Origin: Edaphochlamys debaryana
Taxonomy: Eukaryota; Chlorophyta; Chlorophyceae; Chlamydomonadales
Assembly: GCA_016858145.1 (NCBI GenBank)
Contig: JAEHOE010000035.1
Location: 124,001-188,000, forward strand
Length of the DNA: 64,000 nucleotides
Direction: 5' to 3'
A program made the translations under genes and the position numbers. Positions within the stretch are counted from its first letter, which is position 1; every line of letters starts with the position of its first letter. Below are positions 46,185 through 58,565 of the stretch, piece after piece. A model generated the notes under the pieces. That model had not been told where the DNA came from and ran no database searches. It worked only from the letters and a program-made list of their open reading frames with translations.

Positions 46185-48017
46185 TCACTGCTGGATCTGC
46201 TGCCACTCGCCATCCATGCTCTCCTTCCATAGCGTCACGGCGTTGTTGCCGTCCGAGACCGCCAGGATGGACCCCGTGGTGGACCAGGACACGCGCCAAA
46301 CGGGAACCTTGAAGTCGTGGACCAGCTTGCGGTCCCACCCGCCCTTCTCCCGCTCGCTCCACACGAAGACTTGCCCGTCCTGGCCCGCCGAGGCGATCGT
46401 GTTCTTGGGCAGGCCCAGACTGGGCGCCCACGCCACGTCCCGCACCCAGTCGTTGTGGCCCGTGAGAGACTCCTCCTCGCTCCAGCCCAGCTCGCCGTAC
46501 TTCCAGACCTGGTGGCGGGAGGGGCACAGGGGGCGGTCAAGGGGGGCTTGCCGGCTGCTCTGGAGGGCTGGATAGTTCTCCGGTATGTACGATTGTCCAG
46601 GGTCGCGGTCACGCACTGCGTCACCTCCTGTTCCCCGGTCTGGTTGAAGGTACCAGAGGACGAGGCGGGGCTTAAAGGGGGTAACTAGTGGTGAGCGGGC
46701 CCTGTTGTAGTGCCGACGCGGTACTGCACGGCCCATGCAGCGCTGCCACTCGCGCTAACACCCGCTGGCGGCGCGGTGAGCTAGCCGCTGCAGCCCCTGG
46801 GCGCTTAGAGTTCCCGTGCAAAGGGCGCAGAGCCCAGAGGAGGCCTGGTCTCGGGGATGAGCGGGCGCGGGGCGCGGGCGAAGAACACCGGCCGGCATCA
46901 ATGAGGGGGCCCTTTGCAGAACACAGACATCTATGCCGTCCAGGGATGCCCAGACCGCAGGGTTGATGCGGCATGATGCGGCCCGCAGAGCTAGTGGTCA
47001 GCATTGACCTTGCCCCTCTCTCATGAATCCAACAAAGTGCTCCCGGCCGCGAACTGCCTACAAACCGCTTCCCTAAACATGCCGGCTGAGGCAACGGGAC
47101 GGCGCATGGTCCTTCTGCCCCGCCGGATTAACCCTCCCGCCCGCCCCCGGACATCGTAATGGCAGTACTCACACAGGGATAACCCGGTTCACCTCCTCCT
47201 CAACCCATTCCCTCGTCCCCTCTCCCCGGTCCCCACCTTGACCAGGTTGTCGCAGCCCGCCGTCACCAGCCGCTTCACGGGGCCCGCCTGCTGCTGCTTG
47301 CTGCTCACGAGTGACCCGGGGGCGTGTGCAGGGGCCCAGCTGACCGCCGTGCAGCCGACACTGTGGCCTGCTGGGAGCTGCGGCGCGCAAGAAGGGTAGC
47401 AGGCGTTGTGGAGCGGCACTTGCAGGGGGCCGACGTGTCCCCGAGTGTCCGGGGGGTACCCCAAGAGTTGACGTCCGCAACGGCCGCCAGGGCCCCCGCC
47501 CCACCTTGTTAGTCTCCCATGTCCCGTCCGCCTTGTACTCCAGTAGCGAAACGCTCCCGTCGCTGGACGCGCAGGCGAGGATCAGCCCGAGCTCATAGGG
47601 CGCGAAGCAGATGCTGTTTACCGAGGCAGTGTGGAGGTTGCTCGGCGTGATGTATGCCTGCAGGAACATCACTGCATCAGCGTACGCGCCCGAAGCTGCG
47701 CAGTCGCGGCTCCCGCCCATGTCGCCTGCCTGCTGCCATTGGTTGCTCTGGCCCTCCTTCCACACGATGACGCGGTGGTCGAACGAGCAAGACGCCAGGA
47801 TAGACCCGAACTTCGGGTGCCCCCAGCAGACTTGCCACACGGGGCCTTCGTGCCCTCGCAGGTCGGCAAGGTGGGTGTGGTGATCTCCGACGATATCAAA
47901 GACCTTGACAGTGCGGTCAGAGGAGCAGGTTGCTAGCCGACGCCCGTAATAGTCTAGCTGCGCATCGTGGACCATGTCCGTGTGCCCAGACTCAAACTGG
48001 GCCAGATTTCCCGTCAT
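46185..48017 (-). CDS. SEC13: SEC13, COPII coat and nuclear pore WD40 protein
   Basis: Minus-strand exons 48,017-47,505, 47,377-47,237 and 46,508-46,185 splice in phase to a 325-residue protein. The protein is a six-blade WD40 propeller: [20 protein letters not shown] and [14 protein letters not shown] open the first blade, followed by [45 protein letters not shown] and [32 protein letters not shown] and [15 protein letters not shown]. This is the diagnostic SEC13 signature. It pairs with SEC31 in the outer COPII coat on ER-exit vesicles and also belongs to the Nup84/Nup107 nuclear-pore subcomplex. Length matches the family. A 72-base in-frame stretch (47,658-47,729) interrupts the blade that family members keep continuous; it may be an insertion or an unspliced GC-AG intron. 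A 250-bp repeat lies in the last intron. The start is 247 bp from the divergent kinase-PP2C gene. Confidence 0.95.
46717..46968 (+). repeat. 250-bp dispersed repeat, copy 2, in SEC13 last intron
   Basis: Second copy of the repeat at 44,611-44,856, about 2.1 kb away in the same orientation. It lies entirely within the SEC13 intron 46,509-47,236 and therefore inserted without disturbing coding sequence. Confidence 0.7.
47658..47729 (-). other. 72-base in-frame insertion or GC-AG intron in SEC13
   Basis: The stretch starts GCAGGC after CAGCAG and ends TTCCTGCAG before GCATAC. It encodes 24 residues ([13 protein letters not shown]...) without SEC13 similarity, exactly between NQWQQ and [15 protein letters not shown]. 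The acceptor is good; the GC donor is weak. Confidence 0.4.
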
Positions 48018-48264
48018 TTGTGCAGCTTGAGTGACCTGCCGCTGCCTACGAGAGCGTCCTGGTTGTGCTGTAAGTGCAGGAGCAGGAAAAGGCGGTCGGT
48101 CGCTGCAACGGCGCCTCGCGCGGCTGCATGGGGCTGGTCGCTGGATGCAAAGGCAGTGGGAGTCGGAGTCTGCTGGACTCCCGCACGTTGCCAAACAATA
48201 GGGGCTGGCATATCGCACACGCGACCAGATGAAGTAGGGCGTTGACGACCCCGCGCGAACAACC
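48018..48264. promoter_or_regulatory. Shared divergent promoter region, SEC13 and kinase-PP2C
   Basis: Only 247 bases separate the two start codons, so both 5' leaders and core promoters must lie here. No TATA-like box was identified with confidence. Confidence 0.5.
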
Positions 48265-51200
48265 ATGACCGCGTTAACATCAACTCCGCCGGACAACGCC
48301 GGCGCCGCGCCGATGGGCGTGACGGAGGCGCTGGCGGCGATGCAGGCTGCAGTTCGCAGCGGCGAGATACCTCAGGTGTGGGGTCGCTGGCCGAGCAACA
48401 GCCCGCGACCGGGCAGCGTCACCCGCGCCGTGTGGTCCTGGCACCTCCCCGCCCCTACCCACCGTTTGCCCCCGCCTCGACGCCTCTCTACTCGTCTTGG
48501 TTGCCTCGCAGGCGCGTCTCATCGGCGAGCGATGCGTCATGCCGCTGAGCATCACCGCGGGCGAGCTGGCCATGTCAGGTACGCGACGCCCGACGCCCGG
48601 CGCCTTGGCGAAGCCGAGCTGACCGAGGGCAAAGGGCCAGGGCAAAGTCGCGTACAGGGGTGGTCGCAAGCGTTGGCAGGCATCGTGCGGGTCGAGAAGT
48701 GACCGCTGCCGTTGAACGACCGCCAGCGTCGGTTGGCGCTGCCTCGGGCCGGTCGGGAGTTGATGTGGGTCAGCCCAGGGTCCCCTCCCCTGCGCCTCCC
48801 CGTCCGACCTTCACGTTGTCTCTGCGCCTGGCACTGACCTCAGCGCTCCTGACTCGGTGCTTACCCATCACCACCGCCTTTCCGACCCCTCTCCTCCCGA
48901 CCTCCAGGCAAGCTCTCCCAGGGCGCGGAGAGCACCGTATTCCGAGGCACCTGGCGCGGGCAGCCGGTGGCCGTCAAGAAGGTGGGGAGCAGGCCAGGAA
49001 GCGCTCCATGCATCAACGACGACCTCATGCGCTTAGGGCCACGCGTTCAGCCATGAGCAGGCCCTTACTTGAACGGATGCGGGTTGACCCTGACCCAGGC
49101 CTGCCTTCGCCGTTGCACAGCGCTCTCCCTTCCGTCCGCGGCCCCGACTCACCTTGCCCCTACGCCCTCGCCTCCTCCGCCAGGCCCGCATCGCCACATC
49201 CGCCGACCTGGACCGCTTCCGCCGGGAGCTGGCCATCCTGCACCGCATCCACCACCCCTCCGTGATCCCCCTGCTGGGTGAGCCCGGCTGCCTGGGCGGG
49301 GGCGACAGAGGGGGCGTCACTGCGCGCTCTGGAGTGCAGCGCCCTGCGCTTCCGCGCGCGGGCACAGGAACCTGAGCACTGCTAACTCTACCAACGTTTC
49401 TCGGCCTTCAAGTCCGAGCGTTGGCGCTCGTGGAAGGGATGTCCACCTGCGCGGGAGGGTTGATCTGCCCTGTCCAGTCTGCACGTACGGCACGTGCCAA
49501 CGTGCCAAGCGGCGATTCCCCTGTGTTGACGGCACCGCACCGGACCGGAACCCTCCTCAGGTGCCCGCGCCCTCCCGCCTGACTACCTGCTGGTGCTGCC
49601 TCTGGCGGCGGGCGGCAGCCTGCGCTCCGCTCTGCACGAGGCAGGCTGGCGGCCGGCGTGGAGCCAGGTCGTGGGCATGGCGCTGCAGGTGGGGGGCAGG
49701 GAGGGGGGTGAGAGGGGAGGATAGGGGAAGGAGTGGAGGTAAGGTAAGTGGGGTAACCCCGCCGTGGCAGAGGTGCCCGGCGTGCCGAGGAGCGTTGGCC
49801 GGTGGGATGGGCGGAGTTATGCAGCGCGACGCGCGGGGCGCGGGGCAGACTTTGTGCTATGCATGATGGGGTCGGGGCTAACGCCTGTGCACCCGCACGC
49901 CTGATCTTTTCCCCAGATGGCAGCAGGCATGGAAGCGGTACACGCGGCCGGCGTGCTGCACCGGGACATTAAGCCCGCCAACGTGCTGCTGCTGGAGCCT
50001 TTCGACTCCCAACCGCCGTCCCAACCGCCAACCGCCGACGCAACCGGCAACGGCCCGGCCGCAATGGACGTGGACACGGACGGGGCGGCTGCGGCCGGCC
50101 CAGGCCAGGTCCAGGGCCGCTGGTGCCCCCGGGTTCAGCTGGTGGATTTCGGGATTGCGGATGTGCAGGAAGCGGCGGCGGCCTCTGGTCCGGGAGCGGC
50201 GGTCGACGAGGCGGACCCCGGCGGCTCGTCAGCAGCGGCGGCGGCGGCGGCAAAGGGCGGCAAGCCCTCTGGCGGCTTCTACAAGCGGCAGATGGTGGGT
50301 GGGTCTTGTGGGGGGCAGAGGAGAGCTTGGTTGCGTGCTAGGCGGTTAAAGGGGCCCTCTGGCGGCATCACGACCCAAAGGACTGAAGACTCCGAGCGAG
50401 CATGGCTGCTTGTGGTGGTGAGGGGGCCCTGCAGGGGCTGCATTGCGATTGCCTGCATCAGGGACGGCCCTGTCTTCACCGTTCCTCCTCCCCCTATCCG
50501 TGTTGGGCCGACCCAGATCGGCACGCTGGAGTACATGGCCCCGGAGCTGCTTCTGCGCACCGCCCCGGCCTCGACCGCCTCGGACGTCTACGCCTGGGCG
50601 GTGGCGGTGAACGAGATGGCCACGGGTGGGTGCCGTACTGTACGGCAGTGCGGGGCGGTGCTGAGACGGGGTGTGCTGGGAAGGTCTTAGGGCGGTTGAG
50701 AGGCAAAGGCTTGCGAGTGGAGGAGCTGCAGGACTGATAGGCCCCCACGTTGCCCCTTCCCGTGCCCCAGGCATCGTGCCCTTCTCGGACTGCACCAAGG
50801 TGGGCAGCGGCCGGGTCCGGTCAGGGGTGTCAGGACTGAGACCGGACGCACAGCCGGACCGCCTGGAGCAACCCTCACCATCCGTTCCCTCCTGATGCAA
50901 CTTACGCCCCTCGACACCTCATCGAAATACCGCTCCACTTTGGAAAGCACTGACCCCTGAACACTCCCGAACGCCTCTGACGCTGTGCTGAACTTCTGCT
51001 GCCAGGACAACCCCGAGGTCCACACGGTGCTGGAGATGGGCTACGGCCGGCAGGAGCTGGCGGCGGCGGTGTGCGCCGAGGGGCTGCGGCCGCTGCTGCC
51101 GCGGCCCTGCCCGCCTGGCTTCGCGGCGCTGATGCGGTCATGCTGGGAGCTCAAACCCGAGGACCGGCCGGCATTCGTGCAGGTGGGCGAGATTGGGTCT

Positions 51201-54200
51201 CAGCTTCAGGTTTGCGGCTTGTGTACGTCACACGCATGAGCTTCTGCGGTTTGCGGCTTTGTCACCGGCTGGGCTCTGACGGCTGGGCCTGGCGTTCTGG
51301 CGTTCTGGCCTGGGCCCCACCACAACTGCCCTTACCCCTCTCTAAGCTGTGTCCCTCTCGTGTGTCATGCTCGCCCGCCAGGTCCGGGGGGTGCTGGAGC
51401 GGCTGCTGCGCGAGGAGCTCCCCGCCTGGGAGGAGGCGCAGCGGCAGCCCAAGCTCAAGGGCCGGCCGCAGGGGGTGAGGCGAAGGCGCGGGGCGGGGGC
51501 GTCAGCTGCAGAGGCGCAAGCCCTCGGCTATCGTTACCGGTGCCGTTATGGGATAGTGGGCAGGCAATGGGTGCAGGTACCTTCACTGTGCAGGAAAAAG
51601 GCACCTTAATTGAAGCCATCCGTGCCGCCGTGCCCGCAGGTGGTGGTTGACGCCACGGCCATGGTGGTTGACCTGACGGTTGACGCAACCGGCAACGGCC
51701 AGGCGCTCGCCGCGAGCCTGCGCGTGGGCAACGGTCACGTGACAGGTGCCAACGGCGCTGCCAACGGGGCCGCCACGCAGCCCGACCCCGACCAGAGCCT
51801 ACAGCCGCCTTTTGAGCTGTGCGCCATTCAACAGCAACCTATCGCAGTGACTATGGCGGGCGCTGAGGCTACGGAAGGCTGCATCGCATCCTGGCTGCAA
51901 AGCGCCCGGGCGGGCGCCGGCGCCAACGGTCTGGGCCAGGCCAACGGTCACACAACGGCGCCGCCAACCGCCACGACGGTTGGCACGTGCTTCAACAGCG
52001 GCGCGTTCGAAGCCATCGGCCCGCGTGACTCCATGGAGGACCGCTACCTGCTCCTGTCGGACCTGTGGAACCGCCAACCGCCCGCCGCCAACGACCAACC
52101 GTCGGCGGCCAACCGCCACCCGCAGCACGAGCACGAGCCGCGCCACTCGGCCCCGCCGCCGCAGCCCTGCACGCCCGCCGCCCTCACTCCCGAGGAGGCG
52201 GCCGCTCTGCCAGAGGTGGGCGGGCCGGGCAGGTGTTCTGGAGATGTCACGCACGTCCTCCCCAACTGGGGCCGCATCCGCCATAGCTCAGCCTCGTGAT
52301 GCGCCTCACGGTTGCATCCCGCAGCCCCCCACAGCCCGCTTGCATCACCCGTACCGTGGAGGACTAGCTGCGCCCCCGCCCATGAGGACCCCCCATCAGG
52401 AGCGGTTAGCCGCCCATACCACCCTGGCCCCCTCCCCTCACACACACAGGTGCCCCTGGTGGCCGTTATCGATGGGCACAGGGGCGCGGAGGCCGCCGAC
52501 TTCTGCCGCGCGCGGCTGTCGGCGGTGCTGCGGGAGGAGGTGCGGCGCTGCGGCAGCCCCGGGGACGCGCTGGCGCGCACCTTCCTGCGCCTGGAGGAGG
52601 GTGGGTGAACTGCAGGAGGGTCGGTACTCGGCAAGGACGAAAGGGAAGGGCTCAAGTCGGTATTCGGTGCCAAGAACGGCGCAGTGGGCACATAAGGGTC
52701 CTGGACTGTCGGCGGCAAGGCAGTCGCGCAGTCCGCGGCATGAGATGGACCGCGCCATTCACACGGCTCATGTCGGTTTCCCTTGGCCTCTTGGCGCCCC
52801 ACCCGCAGAGTACTGGGCGCACTGGCGGCAGCAGCGGGCGCTCCACGCGCACCTCTCCCGCGGCCCCCACGCCTTCCCCGGGGCCACGCTGCTGGCCTGC
52901 CTGCGGGCGCCGGACGGCTGCCTGTACGTGGCCAACGCAGGTGGGGGCGGGCGCAGGGGCGGGCATGGGGCGGTACCGAGGTCTGTGTTGAGGACGAAGG
53001 TTGAGGTGTTGTCGGGATCGTGAGACGAGCGGGTGCCTGCGGGACCCCTGGCCGACGCCCTATAGGCGTGCGCAAAGCATGAGCCCCAGTATAACGGTGT
53101 GAGGTGCGGGGTCGTGGCTGTCATAGCTGTGCCCTGCACCTCCCGTCACTTAACCTGCCTACGGGTCTTGTCGCAAATGGGCAGGCGACTGCCGCGCCGT
53201 GCTGGTGCGGCGGCGGCGCGCGCTGGCGGCCTCACGTGACCACACGGGCCTCCTGGTGGACGAGCGGCGCCGCCTGGCGGAGGCGGGGCTGCACGTGGGC
53301 TGGTCGCACGGCGGCTGGCGCATCGGCAGCACGGGCCTGCAGGTGGGCTGCCGTACTGCCGGTATACAGTGCTGGCGTGCTGCACCACAAAAGGGGGTTG
53401 AGGGGGTGCACGTCCTCAGCTGCTTGCTAAACGGGTTGCTCGTGCTTATGCATCTGCTCTTTGCGCATGCCCCTCCTCACGCCAGGTCACGCGCTGCATC
53501 GGCGACTTCGACGTCAAGCAGCGCACCGCCGCCGCCACCGGCCCCGACAACGGCCCCGGCCCCGCCGCCAACGGGCCCCCCCCCGCGGAGGCGGCCCGCG
53601 GCCCCGCGCTGCCCGAGGGCGTGACGGCGCTGCCCGAGGTCTCCCGAGTGGCGCTAGAGCCGGGCGCAGACCACTTCCTGATCCTGGGCTCGGACGGGCT
53701 GTGGGACGTCATGTCGGGTGCGGGCGTGGTTTTGTTGCGGTGCAGTGCGGTGGTGGGGCGCGCGGACGAGGCTACACTAACGCGAGTCTCCGCTTCTGTT
53801 TGCGGGCCCCGATCGGGCCCCAATGTGCATGCAGTATCCGTCCCTTGCGGTGCCTGCCCGGTCCTCCACCCATACACCCCTCCCCCGCCGCCCAACCCCT
53901 CACCCCCTCAGGCCAGGAGGCCGCGGGCCTGGTGTACGACACCGTCAAGGACCCCACCATGGCCGCCAAGCGCCTGGTGTGCGAGGCGCTCATGCGCGGT
54001 TCGGCAGGTGCGTGCGCGGAGGGGGGCCTTGTGCGCGGCTTGCTGCAGGCGCATGTGAGCAAGTGGGGGCTCCGTTTGCTGGTAGCTTGGCGCACCGTGG
54101 TGTCCTTGACGCCGGAACCTCCTGTGCAAGACCGTTTGTAGGCTTGTCTGTTCTAGATCAGGGCCAAAGCCCGTGCTATAGAGCCTTGATGAGATAATGG

Positions 54201-54413
54201 CTGTGGTCTTTCCATTCCCTTTCTTCAATCGCAGACAACGTGACCGCCCTGGTGATCTTCCTGACGCCCGACCTGACCACCCTGGAGCGCGTGTACGACG
54301 CGGAGGGCGGCGAGGCCTTCGCCGCCACCAGTACGGCGTACGGCAGCCGGGTGCGGGCGGCGCACGACAGGCACGTGGGCGCCACGATGGACGAGCTGAG
54401 GGACACGTACTGA
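48265..54413 (+). CDS. Protein kinase-PP2C phosphatase fusion, 927 residues
   Basis: Seventeen exons (48,265-48,375; 48,512-48,578; 48,908-48,981; 49,184-49,277; 49,561-49,688; 49,917-50,294; 50,517-50,625; 50,771-50,799; 51,006-51,182; 51,382-51,474; 51,640-52,215; 52,450-52,600; 52,809-52,940; 53,185-53,342; 53,486-53,717; 53,912-54,007; 54,235-54,413) splice in phase to 2,784 bases. The N-terminal half is a kinase: [13 protein letters not shown] glycine loop, VAVKK lysine, [19 protein letters not shown] and GTLEYMAPE, then [13 protein letters not shown]; all catalytic residues are present. The C-terminal half is a PP2[18 protein letters not shown] (the usual second Gly replaced by Arg), [39 protein letters not shown] and [10 protein letters not shown], so the metal-binding aspartates are kept. 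A disordered linker of roughly 130 residues separates them. Land plants have a protein with the same order (Arabidopsis At2g40860); the substrate is not known to me. Both domains look active. Confidence 0.92.
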
Positions 54414-55571
54414 GCGCCCCGTACCGCTCACTGTTCTGGCGTGTGAGAGTATGCTGGGGTCTGAGAGTGCGAGAGCTGAGGTAAAACAGCTACAATAGTA
54501 CGGTGGCGGACACTGTGACGCTTCCTGGATTGGAAATGTGATGCTGCCTGATGTCTAGATCCGGGTCAGAGATTAACCTGAATGGGGCGCAGCGCGAAGA
54601 CATGGGGCGACGGGAATCACGGGATTGAGAGAAGCATGGGCCAAGGTGAGGGGCGGAACGGCGTGATCGATCTGTCGGGGCGAGTGCGGGGTAGACTGCT
54701 CATTTGTGGTGACCAGAGGGCGGGACTGCACCCTGTTGCTTCGGCGCCGCTGCGCCCCTGCTTCTTTCATCCCTTCTGAGAACCTTGGCATCTGGTGATT
54801 GGGAGCATTTGAGTGGGGCTGCGCCCTGCGCGTGGGTGCGTCAAGCTCACACGCACGGTCGCGCGGCCCTCTCGGGTTGAATGGAAAGAGGGGCCATCGG
54901 TACACGAGGAGGGGAAATGAGTTAAGGCAGTGAAAGATTCAACTGGGGAATTCCGGGGAAATTCGTTGTGGAATGAGGCGGCATGGTTGGGACGCTGGCA
55001 GTGGTCAGGTCAGGCAAGCACCTGTTGGTGACGTGGCTCGGACATTACGTTGAAAGCATGGTCTTCAGACTATGTTGTTGAGCAGCTCAACTTGAGCTGG
55101 GCTGGCACGGAGTGGCGGAGGCTTGTCTGAGTGACACGCAATGCGCCATTTTACACCGATGTTGCCGCCGCTACAAACGACTAGGTCCTGAGTTGAGATC
55201 ACAATAGATGAAGTGACATCCAAGCCCCACAGCATGAATGTAGTGCTAACCGCAACGTGCGCCCCCAGCCATTATCATTCTAGAGATGTACAAGATAACG
55301 AAGGTCACTGCGAGAAGTACAACAAATTGGTCGGGCCCCCTGGATCACGCAGAAGAAGGAACAAATTGTCGAGCCTTTGGGCCCCCTGGATCACGTTCCG
55401 CCGTCTTGTCCCGTACTATTGCGATACATTACGCCCCACAGGAACCCGTAGATCACACCAAGTCAGGTCACACACCAGGTCAACAGTCAACCCCTAAGTC
55501 AAGTGCCAACTACCCCCTCACCCTGGGCCAAGTCAACGCCTCCTCAAAACCAAGCAGCAGCGCAAAGCCCC
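54414..55571. other. Convergent intergenic region
   Basis: Holds the 3' flanks of the kinase-PP2C gene and of the acyltransferase gene, which converge here. A minus-strand TGTAA at 55,151-55,155 lies about 420 bases past the acyltransferase stop and may be its polyadenylation signal. An imperfect tandem repeat (AACAAATTG...GGGCCCCCTGGATCACG) occupies 55,320-55,397. No further gene was seen. Confidence 0.5.
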
Positions 55572-58565
55572 TCAGCTCGACTTATTGTCACTTTTGGCCC
55601 CCACCACAGCCACAGCCGCCTGCGCCCCCGCCTCCGGCGCCCTGCTGGGGGCGGGACCGCTGTCTGCGGCCGCCGGCGGCGGCTGCGGCCCCAGCGCCCG
55701 CGGGTCCAGCAGCCCCGCCTCCGCCAGCTTGGCGGCCGCCATGCGCAGCTGCGAGGCAGGCAGGCGCTGGCACTGCTGCTCGGCTCCGTAGTACAGCGGC
55801 GTCAGCAGCTTGACGGCCTGGACAGCGTAGGGGTGGGGTGGGGCGGGAAGGGGCCGGGAAGGGGGCTGGTAAAGGGAACGAGAGCGGTGTCAGTCAGCAG
55901 CGTGACCGCCTGGGTGGCGTGGGAGGGGTGGATGGGCGGGAGGGGACGTCGAGAAGGGGACAGGTGAGGGGAGGAGGCAAGGGAGCGTGAGCGGGGCAGG
56001 GAGAGGGGCCTGGGTGGCGCGAGAGGAACACCGGCAGGGAGGGCAGGGGCCAGGAAGGGGGTTGGATGGGGTACGACAATGGCGAGGTCGGGTGAAGACC
56101 GGTGTGAGCAAGAAGCTGAGCTCCCCTCCCAACCCTTGTTGGCCCCGGACCACCGCCTCCGCACCCCGCACGCACGGCAGCCCCGCGTGCCCCGCCGCAC
56201 CTGCCACAAGGCCGCCAGGCCCACGGATTGGTACGCGACCACTCCCACCACCCCCGCCGCCAGCGTGAAGAGCAGCTGCAGCAGGCCTGCAGGGGAGGGG
56301 GCCACACGTGGGGCGGATTAAGAGGACAGAAGGCGTCCTTGTACAAGCGCAGAGTCAACACGGAGGGCTGTGTGGGCGGGGGGCCTCTCCGCCCGATTTC
56401 CATGGGGAAGGCGACCCGTGGGGCCGTGGGAATCACGCCCGCAGCTACTGGAACGGAGTGTATTGCCACCTCGACGGCGGCAACTGCCACTCGTGACCGA
56501 CTGGTTGACCGATGACGGCCGTTGTTCAACAACGGAAGCCCCGAGCCGCTCACCGTACATGAAGATGCGCCTCCCCGTGCCGCCCCTCCGCACGAAGTCG
56601 TTCAGCGGGCTCTTGGCCTTGTGCGCACGCTTGGCGAGGCCGATGTAGGACGTCTCGTAGCCGTGCGTCAGGATGAAGCGGCGGAAGATCACCTGGGGTC
56701 GAGGGGTAGATGGGGTCAGCGCGGCAGTGAGGGGTGAGGACGCCGGGAGACTGTGCGGCAAGAGTAGTGCCATTCATCTCTCTCCGCAGATGCATGCGCT
56801 CATCCCAGTCCGCCTTGCCCTTTCGTGACTGCATATTGTGCCCGCACAACCGAAGCCGACCTTCGTGAATCCCCCTCCTCCTTTGCACATCATGCTTAAG
56901 AGAGATCCGACCTGCACGACCACGTAGTAAAAGAGCTGCCAGGCGAGGTAGAAGGCGAGGGGCGCGGCGGCCAGCCACAGCCAGGCGGGGTCGGGCACGG
57001 CCGGGGCCCCTTGCCAGCCCAGCGTCGCCGGCCGGGCGTAGCAGACCTGGGGTGCCGAACGGACGAAAGGAACATGCAGACAGGGGGGTCTTGGCATCCT
57101 AGGAGTGCCCGGGAAAAGGATTGTGTGGAACCAAAGCTGCCATACCGAAGTCAAAGTGTACCCACAGCCCCGGCCGTTTCGCCCCAGCCCCGCCTCCCCA
57201 ACCTGGCTCACCAGCCCGTACGGGCTCTTGGCTCCAGTCCCGGCTGTGCAGAAGCCGTCTCCACCGGTGCCGCCCGTGACACCCTCCCCGCCGCCTCCGC
57301 AGCCAGAAGGGCATGGCACGCGCCCCCTCGCCACATCAGCTGCGGCCAGCAGCCGCGCCGCCACGCCCGCCCCAGCCTCTGAGACCAGCCCCAACGCTCC
57401 TTGCAACAATCCCCCTGCTCCTGCAAGCCCTGAGCCTCCTGCGGCCCCCGCCCCTGCCCCTGCTGCTCCTGCCGCCGCTGACCCCGCTATCCCTGACAAG
57501 CCCGCTGCTGCGGCTGCTGCGGCTGCAGTGGCTGCGGATGGCGATGGGCCTTCCAGGGGGGCGGGGACGGAGGCGAGGGCTGACCAGAGTCTGCACCCCA
57601 TGGCGAGGGGGCTCTCGCGGGCCTCGGGGGCCACGGTGGGGAGGAAGCGGTGCGCGAAGAGGGCCAGGCCCGGGAGGAGGTGGATGAGCACGCTGCGGGC
57701 GGGCGGGTGTGGAACAGGGGTAGGGTTGTGGTTACTGAGCAGGTCGCGCGAGACTGACAGAAGCAGCTCTCAGGTGCACACCACACCGACCGCCGCTCAT
57801 GCAGTTGTGCCCGGGCACCGAGACCCTTGCCGCCTGGGTGCACCGTTCCGGTCCCGCTGACTGGCCCCTTGCCCCGTCCCTGCACCCAAACCGAAGTTTT
57901 ATATGCTTGCCCCTTGCCCCGCCCCTGCCCCTACCTGATGCAGTGCGAGTGTGACCCCAGCAGCCACGCGCAGCGCCACACCACCAGCGCCGCGGCCAGC
58001 GGGCCCTCGCACAGCACGTACACCACCGCCTCGAGCCGCGTGTCCGTGGGGGCCAGCAGCAGGAAGCCCAGCGCCGCAAAGTTGGCGAACTGGGTCGAGG
58101 AGGCGATTGGGGAGGAGGGGTGTGTGAGTTGGGGGGCGGGGGGGTGTGCGGGGTGGCAGGGGACCGTGGCCAGCAGTTGCAGGGTCAACTGCTCGTGGGG
58201 CCCGGAATGCAGCTCACGTAGCAGAAGTCGACGATGTAGAAGATCCACTTGCGCTGCACGAAGTGGACTATGCGCCAGGGGAGGCAAATGGCCCCGAAAA
58301 TCACGAATGCGAGGGGGAGGCAGCCAGGCGCGAAGGCCACGAGCGCGACGAGGACGCAGAGGACCACCGAGCCGCCGAGGAACCAGAGCGTGTCGGCCTT
58401 TGAGCCAAGGCCTTTCGCGACTTCGCGCAACACGGTGTCCGGGGCCTTGCCATCCTTGCGAGTGGCTACAACGTCAGCAGCAGCAGCCGGTCGGTCGCTA
58501 GGTACTTGAGTCGCGGCGCAAGCGTGGATGCTTAGCCCTGTCTTGTCTTTCAGGGCGCTGGACAT
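55572..58565 (-). CDS. GPC1: Glycerophosphocholine acyltransferase (GPC1/DUF2838 family), 529 residues
   Basis: Seven minus-strand exons (58,565-58,218; 58,089-57,935; 57,692-57,212; 57,046-56,912; 56,692-56,554; 56,286-56,201; 55,817-55,572) join in phase to 1,590 bases. The pattern is that of the eukaryotic GPC1 family, multi-pass ER membrane enzymes that acylate glycerophosphocholine to lysophosphatidylcholine: VVLCVLVALVAFAPGCLPLA, then WKFYF-like RKWIFYIVDFCY, FANFAALGFLLL, LCEGPLAAALVVWRCAW, ISVLIHLLPGLALFAHRF, WLAAAPLAFYLAWQLFYYVV, FILTHGYETSYIGLAKR followed by DFVRRGG, and a late hydrophobic helix LLQLLFTLAAGVVGVVA. An Ala/Gly/Pro-rich insertion of about 110 residues lies between the HRF segment and SPYGL and is probably a disordered loop. 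The C-terminal tail is also low-complexity. Start at 58,565 gives a soluble N-terminus before the first helix. The assignment rests on recognised motifs, not a search. Confidence 0.75.
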
